From Chloroflexota bacterium (GTDB taxonomy: Bacteria > Chloroflexota > Dehalococcoidia > FW602-bin16): a stretch of DNA of 64,000 bases. The stretch is from positions 40,443 to 104,442 of the forward strand of contig SCTZ01000200.1 of the NCBI GenBank assembly GCA_004297765.1, given 5' to 3'. Numbering within the stretch: position 1 is the stretch's first letter; each line of letters opens with the position of its first letter. The notes beneath the pieces are model-generated. The model did no database searches. It was given only the letters and a program-made list of their open reading frames with translations, and was not told the DNA's origin. Shown in pieces: positions 1-9,483 of this stretch. The position numbers were made by a program, and so were the translations under genes.

Positions 1-78
1 GGTGAAAGGGCTCCTTTCCTCAAGTCGAGGAGAAGCAGGAGTTCGGCTGAGCTACCCCATGTCGCAGATTGATCCGGA

Positions 79-1566
79 GTGTGTGCAGTGAAGCTCGGAT
101 TCTTCTTTCGGAACAAAGCCGTGTATTGGCTGGCCGCATTGGTTCGGACGCTGGAGACGAACTACGATGTCAGTGCCAATAGCGGTGCGATAGCCAACGC
201 ATGGACGCTGGATGTGCTACGACAGGATTTCGCTGGCCGCTGTGATGGCTTCCACTACCTGCTTGAGTTTCTGCAGCGGAATTGGAGCACGTTCGATATC
301 AGTGCACCCAACTTAGAGCGTCTCGAAGCGATGTATGGCGGGCCAAACCTGTGGCTCGACCTCATGTCGGATCGGTATCTTTCCTCACGTCCCTATCACG
401 ACGCGCTGCGTATGATAGTGGGTCACCTGACATTTTGGGAAAGATACTACGACACAACAGGAGTCGAGGCCTTCCTGATGGAAGCCAATGACATGCTGTC
501 GACCTTAACTGCGTATCGCGTCGCTATGCAGCGAGGAATCGACTGCCTGACCTGGGTCAGCCTCCCCACCAATCCTCAGCGAGTGGGGTTCGCGCACAAC
601 CTCTACTACAAGCCGGACAGTGTGACAAGATGCTTCCATCGTTTGCAGGAGAGCCAACTTTCGATCGAGCAGCACCAGCGCGCGGACGAGCACGTGAATG
701 CGTTTCGCGCTCAGGCAGCCCGACCGATTTGGAATGAGGAGCACCTGAGAGCACCGAATCGGCCGACCGTTCGTGCCAGCAACCTACGCAGCTTCGCTTG
801 CCGGCTGCCCGCATACTACTTGCGAAATGGTAAGCTGGACTATACGGATCAAGGTCCATTTGCAGACGCCATCGATAGGCTCAAGTTCGTGCTGCGGGCC
901 CGACGTCTGCACAGCAGCGATCTTTTTGATCGACCAAGCCGTGATGATCGTTTCGTCTATTTCCCACTCCATTTTCAGCCCGAAGCAACGACGCTCGTCT
1001 GTGCCCCGTTCCACGTCGACCAACTCAACCTGATCGAGCAACTCGCGCGCTCCCTGCCCGTGAACATGCTGCTCTACGTCAAGGAGCACCCAGTTTCTCT
1101 CGGTAGGCGACCTATCTCTTACTATCAGCGCATCAAGAAGCTGTCCAACGTTCGGCTGATCAACGCGTCCGTGGACAGCCACGAGCTCATCCGCCAGGCC
1201 GCAGCGACCATTACCATCACTGGAACCGCTGGCTGGGAAGCGCTACTGTACGAACGCCCGGTGATATACTTCGGGAACGCCTTCTGGGATATCTTTCCGC
1301 TGGCGAAGCGGGTGACCGACATCGCGCAGTTGCCCTATGTCTTTCGTGATTGGCTTCCCACCTATCAGCCTGACTACGAGTTGTTGTTGAAACTGGTGAC
1401 TGCACTGTTCCAAGGGTCGTATCCTATTGAGGGAGGCTCACAGCCTGACGACCCCGACATGCCTGATGACGAAAGGATCGATGGCGTCGCCCGTGCAATC
1501 GCAGCGGAATTGAACCTCCAACCGAGAGGCAGGACTATAAGCGCCAGTGGCCTTCATAGCCATTAG
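79..1566 (+). CDS. capsule polysaccharide biosynthesis-like protein
   Basis: 495 aa ORF; C-terminal KEHP...ITGTAGWEALLYERPVIYFG resembles capsule polysaccharide synthesis (KpsS/LipB-like) proteins. Confidence 0.7.
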   Translation: MCAVKLGFFFRNKAVYWLAALVRTLETNYDVSANSGAIANAWTLDVLRQDFAGRCDGFHYLLEFLQRNWSTFDISAPNLERLEAMYGGPNLWLDLMSDRYLSSRPYHDALRMIVGHLTFWERYYDTTGVEAFLMEANDMLSTLTAYRVAMQRGIDCLTWVSLPTNPQRVGFAHNLYYKPDSVTRCFHRLQESQLSIEQHQRADEHVNAFRAQAARPIWNEEHLRAPNRPTVRASNLRSFACRLPAYYLRNGKLDYTDQGPFADAIDRLKFVLRARRLHSSDLFDRPSRDDRFVYFPLHFQPEATTLVCAPFHVDQLNLIEQLARSLPVNMLLYVKEHPVSLGRRPISYYQRIKKLSNVRLINASVDSHELIRQAAATITITGTAGWEALLYERPVIYFGNAFWDIFPLAKRVTDIAQLPYVFRDWLPTYQPDYELLLKLVTALFQGSYPIEGGSQPDDPDMPDDERIDGVARAIAAELNLQPRGRTISASGLHSH

Positions 1567-1620
1567 ACTGCCAACGCAACAGCCAGAGAGACCAGCCAAT
1601 CTACGTGCGGCAGATTAGGC

Positions 1621-2577
1621 ATGGGAAGTAGGAGGATCGTCAACGTGGACGAAGAACGGTTTCCGAATGCTGCACCGGAGTTCGGCTGCCCCATCTGCGG
1701 GCATTCGACCCCCGTGCCCGTTCTTGCCAAGAATGGTTATACAATCGCGTGCTGCGCGGCTTGCAGTGTTTTGCACGTGAGCCCGATTCCGTCCAATGAG
1801 ATGTTACAGGCTCACTATCAGGACCCCAGCTACTTCAGCGGTCCGGAGGAGCAAGGTTATCAGAGCTACTCCGCTATGCGAAAGGCTCTGATACCCCACT
1901 TCAAACGCCGTCTGGCCGTGGTCCGCAGTCAGGTTCCCACAGGAGGACGCCTGTTAGACTTTGGCTGTGCGGCCGGGTACTTCCTCGATGTTGCGCGGTC
2001 TGAAGGCTGGCAGATCGCTGGAGTTGAGCTGTCCCAGGAGATGGCTCGACGAGCATCTGACATGCTGAGCATTCCTATCGCTTCATCTTTGGACTCTCTG
2101 CCTGACGGGGATTTCGATGCGATCTGCTTATGGGAGGTGATCGAGCACCTACCCCGTCCCATCGCTGAGTTGCGCCTCCTCCGCGATCGCTTGCGTCCCG
2201 GCGGATTGCTTATGCTATCGACTCCCAATACGGGACATTGGCAGGCGAAGCGCCAACCGGATGGATGGATTGGTTATCGTCCTCCCTCCCACCTCGTCTT
2301 CTTCGACGAGCGAACGTTGGCAGATGCCCTCGCTCGGGCCGGATTCGACCGTGTGACAATCACTCGGGTTTCCCCTTTGCCACCATTGCCCAACTGGTTG
2401 CGCGATCTGACTGCCCCATTGCAGCGCGGCCTCAGCACAGGGCAGGCCAGAGCGTGGCCGGTGGCACTGATGGCATGGCGTGCCACCCGCCTTCTGGGCT
2501 GGGGATGGCAAATGCTACGGCATCCCGGTGACGATATCTTCGCAACCCTTGAAGCCGTCGCTTTTCGATCGGCATGA
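1621..2577 (+). CDS. class I SAM-dependent methyltransferase with N-terminal zinc-ribbon-like Cys cluster
   Basis: CPIC/CCAAC motif, then GGRLLDFGCAAGYFLDVA SAM-binding motif and LWEVIEHLPRP. Confidence 0.85.
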   Translation: MGSRRIVNVDEERFPNAAPEFGCPICGHSTPVPVLAKNGYTIACCAACSVLHVSPIPSNEMLQAHYQDPSYFSGPEEQGYQSYSAMRKALIPHFKRRLAVVRSQVPTGGRLLDFGCAAGYFLDVARSEGWQIAGVELSQEMARRASDMLSIPIASSLDSLPDGDFDAICLWEVIEHLPRPIAELRLLRDRLRPGGLLMLSTPNTGHWQAKRQPDGWIGYRPPSHLVFFDERTLADALARAGFDRVTITRVSPLPPLPNWLRDLTAPLQRGLSTGQARAWPVALMAWRATRLLGWGWQMLRHPGDDIFATLEAVAFRSA

Positions 2578-2598
2578 TTCGAAACTGGTGAGTGAAAC

Positions 2599-3402
2599 GT
2601 GGATCTTAGCATCATCGTAGTCTCATGGAACGTCGCTCCGCTGCTAGCCAATTGCCTGCGCTCTATCGCCGCTGGCGCGCAGGGGCTGGAGTACGAAGTT
2701 ATCGTCATCGACAATGCTTCGACTGATGGCACCGCGGAGATGGTTCAGCGGGAGTTCCCCGAAGCACGGCTGACCCGCAACACGGAGAACATTGGCTTCG
2801 CGCGGGCCAACAACCAGGGAATCCGCGTCAGTCAGGGACGTTACGTTCTCCTGCTAAACTGCGACACGATCGTCCCCCTGCACGGGCTGTCCGAACTTGT
2901 CCGGTTTATGAACGAGCATCCAGATGCAGGAGCTTGCGGGCCACGTCTTGTGCGTTCGGATGGCACCCCCCAGCCCTATTGTTTTGGCGGAGATCCGACC
3001 CTGCGCTACCTCGTGGCACGCGGATTGAACCAGATCCTGTTCCATCGCTACCTGCACGACTGGGGCACGGACAGGATACAGAGGGTGGACTGGGTTTCCG
3101 GAGCCTGCCTGTTGCTTCGTCAGGAAGCGCTCAGCCTGACCGGCGCGCTGGACGAGAACATCTTCATGTATTTCGAGGACAACGACCTCTGTCTGCGCTT
3201 GCGCAAGCAGAGATGGGGGGTCTATCTCTGTCCTCAGGTGTCTGTGACACACTTGGGTGGACAGAGCCTGGGGCAGAACCCGTGGGCGCGCGAGGAATAC
3301 TATCGCAGTCTCGACTACTTCTTTGCCAAGCACTACGCGGTCACCTCTCGCACGCTGATGCGCCCCGCGCTCAAGGTGTATAGGCTGCTGGTTGGCCGTT
3401 AA
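2599..3402 (+). CDS. glycosyltransferase family 2 (rhamnosyltransferase-like)
   Basis: DLSIIVVSWN...VIDNASTDGT...LLNCDT...GACLLLRQEAL...FEDNDLCLR. Confidence 0.9.
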   Translation: MDLSIIVVSWNVAPLLANCLRSIAAGAQGLEYEVIVIDNASTDGTAEMVQREFPEARLTRNTENIGFARANNQGIRVSQGRYVLLLNCDTIVPLHGLSELVRFMNEHPDAGACGPRLVRSDGTPQPYCFGGDPTLRYLVARGLNQILFHRYLHDWGTDRIQRVDWVSGACLLLRQEALSLTGALDENIFMYFEDNDLCLRLRKQRWGVYLCPQVSVTHLGGQSLGQNPWAREEYYRSLDYFFAKHYAVTSRTLMRPALKVYRLLVGR

Positions 3403-3534
3403 CTAGCCATCTGTTCCACACCCGTGTACAATGCAATATAGATCACCCATTAGAGGTGCCTCTCATCTGGGCCCGACCGGCGTGATCTGGTATCCCTCGG
3501 TAATTGCGACCTGCTTTAGCCATGGGAGGCGATT

Positions 3535-4260
3535 GTGACGCTGCAGCAGAAAGTCATCGTCATCATGCCCACCTATAACGAAGCGAAAAACCTACCCTTG
3601 ATGATCGAGGAGTTGTTGGCGCTGCCGCTCGAAGGGTACGAGCTGTCTGTCCTTGTCGTGGATGACAACTCGCCGGATGGCACCGGTCAGATCGCGGACG
3701 AGATCGCTCGGAACCGATCGGGGCGGGTACAGGTCATGCACCGCGCCGGCAAACAAGGTCTGGGCACGGCCTACGTAGCGGGTTACAAGCGGGCTCTGGC
3801 GCTGGACGCCGATATCGTGGTCCAGATGGACGCTGATTTCTCTCACTCCCCCTCGTACGTGCCCGGCCTGATTAAATTGCTCTCGACACACGACGTGGCC
3901 GTTGGCTCTCGCTACGTGTCCGGCGGCGGTCTCGACGAACGCTGGGGGCTCTCTCGACGCGTGCTCAGCAAGGGCGGGAACATGTACGCCCGCTTCATCA
4001 CCGGGCTCGGACCACGCGACGTCACGGCGGGTTTCAAGGCCTTCCGCCGGACCTCGCTGGCTGCGCTCGACCTCGATCGCCTCAAGAGCGACGGCTATGC
4101 ATTCCAGATCGAGGTCGCCTACGCCTGTCACAAGAAAGGCTTGCGCATCGCGGAGTTACCGATCACTTTCATGGATCGCACCTATGGCACGTCCAAGATG
4201 TCCCCGGCCATCGTGCTAGAAGCGATGTGGCGGACCTGGCAAATCAAGTGGCGGTACTGA
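3535..4260 (+). CDS. polyprenol monophosphomannose synthase-like GT2 (DPM1-type)
   Basis: MPTYNEAKNLP...VVDDNSPDGTGQIAD...MDADFSHSP...AFRRTSL; GTG start. Confidence 0.9.
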   Translation: MTLQQKVIVIMPTYNEAKNLPLMIEELLALPLEGYELSVLVVDDNSPDGTGQIADEIARNRSGRVQVMHRAGKQGLGTAYVAGYKRALALDADIVVQMDADFSHSPSYVPGLIKLLSTHDVAVGSRYVSGGGLDERWGLSRRVLSKGGNMYARFITGLGPRDVTAGFKAFRRTSLAALDLDRLKSDGYAFQIEVAYACHKKGLRIAELPITFMDRTYGTSKMSPAIVLEAMWRTWQIKWRY

Positions 4261-7200
4261 GTCTCTCCCGCCCTATCCTTTCCAGACTCGCGCAGCACGG
4301 TGACGCGCGAGCCGTGGCATGCCTGTTGTTACTTCCCCTGGTCTTCCTGTGGGCCTCATTGTTTGGGGGCAAGGTCCTCCTACCCATCGATAACCTGTAC
4401 TCCGCGCCTCCCTGGACCGCCGGAGCGGAGGCGATGGGAGTGGGGACTCCGCATAACCATCTTATCGGCGACATGATCTTTCAGAATTTTGGCTGGAAGA
4501 GCTTCGCGCGCGATTCGTTCGCACGTGGCGACGTCCCGTTGTGGAACCCCAACATCTTTGGCGGCATGCCGTTTCTGGCTGGCGGGCAGTCCGGCTCGAT
4601 CTATCCTCCTGGCGTGGTGTTCTACATACTGCCGGTAGAGCAGGCCTACGGCTGGTTTACGGCCCTCCATCTCTTCCTGGCCGGTCTTTTCACTTACTTC
4701 TTGCTGCGCGTCATCGGCAGCAGACCGCTGGGAGCCCTCATCGCGGGGATCACTTTCGCCTATAGTGGCTTCCTGGTGGTCAGCTTCCTGTGGCCCATGA
4801 TACTCAGCGCCGCCGTCTGGCTGCCCCTCTTTCTCGCGCTGATCGAGCTCACCGCTCGACGCGCCGAAGGGGCTGGTCGAGGCTGGCTGAGCCCATGGCT
4901 TCTCGTACCGGCGGGCGGGCTGACCGTCGGTCTACAACTCCTGGCCGGTCATCTGGAGATCAGCTTCTACTTCCTGTTCAGCGCGATGATCTTCGCCGTA
5001 TGCCGCCTGGCGCTGCTTCTCTGGCGCACAAAACGCCCGCTCCAGGTCATACCAGTGGGATCGCTCTTGCTCGCGATGGTCGTCCTGGGAGCCGGAATTG
5101 CGCTGGTCCAGTTGTGGCCGTTCTACGATCTGATCAAGGAGAACTTCCGGTCGGGGCTGGTCAGCTATCAAGACGTGGTCGGCTGGGCTCTGCCGAAGTC
5201 ACGGCTCATCACCTTCCTGGTGCCCGACTTTTTCGGCAACCCTGCGGTTCACGACTATCTGAGCCTGGTGGACGGGACGATCAAGTCGATCGCCGTCACT
5301 ACGCCCAACGGCAGTCAGCAGGCCTTCATCGAAGTGAACCCAGCCCGCTTCAAGAACTACGTGGAGGGGGCCAGCTACGTGGGCGTGCTACCGCTCCTCC
5401 TGGCCGTGCTCGCCCTTTGGCGACGTAAGCCTCAGGCGTGGATCTTCGCTGGCTACGCGGCTCTCTGTCTACTGCTCGCCTTCGGAGCGCCGATCTACCG
5501 ACTGTTCTGGGTCTTGCCAGGTATCGACCAACTGCACTCGACATTCCGCTGGATCTATCCCTATACTTTGTGCGTGGCCGTGCTGGCCGGCCTGGGGGCG
5601 GACGCGCTCGCCCGCGGTCTCGTGCCCCGCCGTGTCGCCACGGCGCTGGGAAGCCTGACCCTGGGCGCTGGCGCAATTCTTATGCTGGGGCTCGCGGGGA
5701 GTCGGGTGCTCTTCGAGCCCACGCTCTATTTAATCGACACGTTCTTCGCTCAGTTTCGGTCATTCGCCATGGCTTTCGGGGACGCCACGCTCTTCTACTC
5801 CTTCGAGACACGCAACCTGGCCGTCTTCGGAGCCATGCTGGCCCTGTCCGGCTTGCTCATCGTGGTCAGGCGCCCTATCCGTTGGTATGGCCTGCTAGCC
5901 GGCCTTGTGGTCGTTGATCTGTTCCTGTTCGGATTTGTGTTCAACTCCTCCGTCGATGAGAAGCTGCTGGGCTACGTTCCGGGCAGCGTAGCCTTCTTGC
6001 GCTCAGACCCGGAGCCCTATCGCGTGGTGAGCTTCGACCAGGGAGGGGCTCTTCAACCCAACACGGCCATGCTGGCCGGCATCCAGGACGTGCGCGGCTA
6101 CGACACCGTGATTCCCAGACAGTACGTCGAGTACTGGTCACTGCTCGAGAAGCCCAGCGGGCTGCTCTATAGCCAGATCGATAGGCTCATGGACCCACGC
6201 TCCCTTCAATCGCCTTTGCTCGACCTCTTGAACGTCAAGTATGTGCTAACTACAGCGAGCATCGGTCTTCCCAACCTGGAGGAGGTCTACCGCGGCGAGA
6301 TCAGCATTTATCGCAATACCCGCGTTCTGCCGCGCGCCTTTATGATAGACGATCCCGCCGGGGTCACGGTCGCACGGGACAAGGAGCAAGCCTTGGGACT
6401 CCTGTCAAAGCCAAGCTTCGATCCGCGCCGATCTCTCATCCTGGAAGGGGACGTTCCCTTCCGTTCCTGGGAGAAGCAGTTGGGACAACCTGCTCCAACC
6501 GTGGATCTGGAGTACCAGGGATCGAATCGCGTCATACTGCATACGTCGGCAGCGTCTGACGGGTACCTGGTGCTGAGCGACAGTTACTTCCCGGGCTGGA
6601 GAGCGTTGTTGGATGGGGCCGAGGCGCCGGTGCTGCGGGCGAACCGCATTTTCCGGGGCGTGTTCGTGCCGGCTGGCGACCACGAGGTACAGCTGCGCTA
6701 CGATCCACTCAGCTTCCGGGTGGGCTCATACATCTCGCTCCTCTTCGCACTGGCGGCCGGTCTGTCGCTGGCCGTTGGGCTCCGCAAAGTTCTTCCGTGG
6801 GGCCGAGGAGAGACATCCACGATCCAGCGGATCATGAAGAACAGCCTGATGCCCATGGCGGCGCAACTACTAAACAAGGCCATGGATTTCGGCTTCGCCG
6901 TGTATATGGCCTGGCTGCTCGGGCCGGAAGGTGTGGGCAAGTATACCCTGGCCGTCGTCCTGATTGGGTACTTCTATATCTTCACCGACTTCGGGCTGGG
7001 GACCTTGCTCACCAGGGAGGTTGCCAAGGATCGTGCGGTGGCCCGCGGTCTCCTCGGCCACACCCTCGCCCTCCGGCTGTGGTTGGTGATCGCCTGCACG
7101 CCGATCTTACTGGCCGTCGTGGGCGTCTACCGTTGGCAGCTTGGCATGACGAATGATACGGCCCTAGCCGTGCTGCTTCTAGCGGCGTCGATGTTGCCCA

Positions 7201-8294
7201 GCGGCGCCAATAGTGCCCTGAGCGCCGCGTTCAACGGGTTTGAGAAGATGGAGTTCCCGGCCTTCGTCACCATCTTGACGAACGTGCTACGCGTGGGGTT
7301 AGGCGTGGCCGCTTTGGTGGCCGGTTATGGGATCGTTGGGCTAGCCGCGACCACTATTGTCGTGAACTTATCGACGACGATCACGCTCTACATTCTGGTT
7401 CGACGCGAGCTATTCACGCCGGGCTGGCGGCACAATCGCCGTGCCGAATGGTCGATGGTACGAACGGCCTTCCCGCTGATGATCAACAACTTCTTGAGCA
7501 CCATCTTCTTCCGCATCGACGTCTTGCTTCTGAGTGTCCTTTCCGGGGCTGGCGCCAACGTGGCCATCGGCTGGTACTCCACGGCCTATAAGTTCATCGA
7601 TGGGCTCAACTTCATTCCATCACTGTTCACGCTGGCTCTCTTCCCAGTGATGTCGCGCTATGCGGACTCGGCCCCGGATTCGCTACTCCGCACCTACCGA
7701 GTCGCTCTCAAAGTGCTCCTGATTATCGGTCTGCCGATAACCATCGGCACGACAGTCACCGCGGACAAGATCATCCTGTTAGTGTTCGGTCAGGAGTATG
7801 CGCCATCCGCGCTTGCATTGCAGGTGCTGATCTGGTTCCTGCCGTTCAGCTTTGTCAATAGTGTGACACAGTACGTCCTTATCGCAGTCAACCGGCAGCG
7901 CTTTCTGACGGGGGCTTTCGTGATCGGGGCCGCGTTCAACATCCTCGCAAACGCCATCGCCATTCCGCTGTTCGGCTATCTCGGTGCCGCGGTCGTCACG
8001 ATCCTGTCTGAGATCGTGCTCATGGTCCCCTTCATGTACGCCGTGCACAAGCACGTGGGCGTCATCTCGCTGCCATCCCTCGCCGCCCGGCCAATCATCG
8101 CGGCGGCCGTCATGGGTGCGGCGGTCTGGTGGCTGCGTGCTGAGAGTCTCCCCATTCTTCTGCTCGCATCGGCTGTGGTCTACACGGCGGCCTTGCTTGC
8201 TGTTGGAATCCTGCGGGATGATGACATGGCCCTACTGGCCGAGCTCATGCCTCGCCGATGGAGGGTCCGCAGGCCAATCCCTCTCTCTGAATAG
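4227..8294 (+). CDS. YfhO-like membrane glycosyltransferase (GT-C) fused to Wzx/MATE-type polysaccharide flippase
   Basis: 1355 aa uninterrupted ORF; residues 1 to about 850 YfhO-like (SGSIYPPGVVFY, SDSYFPGWRALLDG); from residue 870 (nt 6834) a flippase-like MKNSLMPMAAQLLNKAMDFGFAVYMAWLLGPEGVGKYTLAVVLIGYF. Confidence 0.85.
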   Translation: MADLANQVAVLSLSRPILSRLAQHGDARAVACLLLLPLVFLWASLFGGKVLLPIDNLYSAPPWTAGAEAMGVGTPHNHLIGDMIFQNFGWKSFARDSFARGDVPLWNPNIFGGMPFLAGGQSGSIYPPGVVFYILPVEQAYGWFTALHLFLAGLFTYFLLRVIGSRPLGALIAGITFAYSGFLVVSFLWPMILSAAVWLPLFLALIELTARRAEGAGRGWLSPWLLVPAGGLTVGLQLLAGHLEISFYFLFSAMIFAVCRLALLLWRTKRPLQVIPVGSLLLAMVVLGAGIALVQLWPFYDLIKENFRSGLVSYQDVVGWALPKSRLITFLVPDFFGNPAVHDYLSLVDGTIKSIAVTTPNGSQQAFIEVNPARFKNYVEGASYVGVLPLLLAVLALWRRKPQAWIFAGYAALCLLLAFGAPIYRLFWVLPGIDQLHSTFRWIYPYTLCVAVLAGLGADALARGLVPRRVATALGSLTLGAGAILMLGLAGSRVLFEPTLYLIDTFFAQFRSFAMAFGDATLFYSFETRNLAVFGAMLALSGLLIVVRRPIRWYGLLAGLVVVDLFLFGFVFNSSVDEKLLGYVPGSVAFLRSDPEPYRVVSFDQGGALQPNTAMLAGIQDVRGYDTVIPRQYVEYWSLLEKPSGLLYSQIDRLMDPRSLQSPLLDLLNVKYVLTTASIGLPNLEEVYRGEISIYRNTRVLPRAFMIDDPAGVTVARDKEQALGLLSKPSFDPRRSLILEGDVPFRSWEKQLGQPAPTVDLEYQGSNRVILHTSAASDGYLVLSDSYFPGWRALLDGAEAPVLRANRIFRGVFVPAGDHEVQLRYDPLSFRVGSYISLLFALAAGLSLAVGLRKVLPWGRGETSTIQRIMKNSLMPMAAQLLNKAMDFGFAVYMAWLLGPEGVGKYTLAVVLIGYFYIFTDFGLGTLLTREVAKDRAVARGLLGHTLALRLWLVIACTPILLAVVGVYRWQLGMTNDTALAVLLLAASMLPSGANSALSAAFNGFEKMEFPAFVTILTNVLRVGLGVAALVAGYGIVGLAATTIVVNLSTTITLYILVRRELFTPGWRHNRRAEWSMVRTAFPLMINNFLSTIFFRIDVLLLSVLSGAGANVAIGWYSTAYKFIDGLNFIPSLFTLALFPVMSRYADSAPDSLLRTYRVALKVLLIIGLPITIGTTVTADKIILLVFGQEYAPSALALQVLIWFLPFSFVNSVTQYVLIAVNRQRFLTGAFVIGAAFNILANAIAIPLFGYLGAAVVTILSEIVLMVPFMYAVHKHVGVISLPSLAARPIIAAAVMGAAVWWLRAESLPILLLASAVVYTAALLAVGILRDDDMALLAELMPRRWRVRRPIPLSE

Positions 8295-8468
8295 TCACCT
8301 CCCTCCCCCCACGAGTAGTACGGTTGCCCCATGACTCAATACCCATTGTGATCCCACCAACTTGACGATAGGATTGGAGAGACAAGCTATCATCTGAGCG
8401 CCGTCTGCGGCGAAAGCAAATGCGCGCGGGGCAGGGGCACCCACAAAGGCCACTGATCGGGGAATCCT

Positions 8469-8879
8469 ATGTTCAGACGTTTCTTGCGACGATCGAGGCA
8501 GCAGCGCGGACAGAGCCTGGTCGAGTTCACTCTGGTTGTCCCCTTGTTGCTGCTATCGTTAGTTGGGATTAGCGATCTGGGGCGAGTGATGTACTACTAC
8601 GTCGCTATCTCCAACGCCTCGGTGGAGGGCTCGCGGCAGGCTAGCAATCCCCTAAGCACCGACACGGATATTCGCAACGCGGTGCACGACGAAGCCTCGC
8701 CCCTGATCGAGATCGCCTTCGGCGATATCATGATCACGCCCACTCCGATCCGCACAGAGGGCCAGCCCGTCTCCGTGACGGTAGTCTATCGCTTTGCCGC
8801 CGTGACTCCGCTCGTCAACCGGATGTGGAGCGGAGGATCGCTGAACATCCAGAGCTCTACCACAATGATGGTGCAGTAG
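8469..8879 (+). CDS. TadE-like pilus assembly protein
   Basis: RGQSLVEFTLVVPLLLLSLVGISDLGRVMYYYVAISNASVEGSRQ. Confidence 0.85.
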   Translation: MFRRFLRRSRQQRGQSLVEFTLVVPLLLLSLVGISDLGRVMYYYVAISNASVEGSRQASNPLSTDTDIRNAVHDEASPLIEIAFGDIMITPTPIRTEGQPVSVTVVYRFAAVTPLVNRMWSGGSLNIQSSTTMMVQ

Positions 8880-8913
8880 CGCTGTGTTGCTCGTGCCCTG
8901 ACAGGCGAAAACG

Positions 8914-8980
8914 TGTGCACCCCCCCGAATCCGACCGATCGGTCCGATCGGACCGATCGGTCGGATTCGGGGGGTGCACA
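8914..8980. repeat. near-perfect palindrome (hairpin/cruciform) between two tadE-like genes
   Basis: 42-bp perfect self-complementary core at 8927-8968 (gaatccgaccgatcggtccgatcggaccgatcggtcggattc) flanked by tgtgcaC7 / G6tgcaca with a 1-nt bulge. Confidence 0.95.
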
Positions 8981-9006
8981 TCAGTTCATCAGTCACAGGG
9001 CAATAG

Positions 9007-9480
9007 TTGAGAGGTAGGATGAGACCACCGACGTTACGATCAGGTGCATTAGGCGACCGATCAGCACGGCGCGCAAGAAGCGGTTGGGCTGGTATGGGGC
9101 AGGAGGGGCAGAACATCGTGGAATTCGCCTTGGTTGTGCCCCTGATCGTGCTGATGCTGGTGGGAATCGTGGAGTTTGGCCGCGGTATGAACGCGTTCGT
9201 CACGCTCAGCGAGGCCGCCCGAGAGGGGGCGCGAGCTGGCATCTATACCACCGCGACCGACGTCGCGATCCGCACCGCGGTGCGCAGCCAAACGGCCGCG
9301 ACGCTGGGACAGATTCCGGACGCGGATATCGCGATCAGTCCAGGTGAGCCACGCACGTCCGGCGATCGGCTGTCCGTGACGGTCAACTATGATTTCGTGC
9401 CGGCCACGCCGATCTTCAGTACCATCCTGGGAGGGGGCGTGCTCAACTTGCGCGCACAGGCGAAGATGAAGGTGCAATAG
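9007..9480 (+). CDS. TadE-like pilus assembly protein
   Basis: GQNIVEFALVVPLIVLMLVGIVEFGRGMNAFVTLSEAAREGARAG. Confidence 0.85.
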   Translation: MRGRMRPPTLRSGALGDRSARRARSGWAGMGQEGQNIVEFALVVPLIVLMLVGIVEFGRGMNAFVTLSEAAREGARAGIYTTATDVAIRTAVRSQTAATLGQIPDADIAISPGEPRTSGDRLSVTVNYDFVPATPIFSTILGGGVLNLRAQAKMKVQ

Positions 9481-9483
9481 GTC

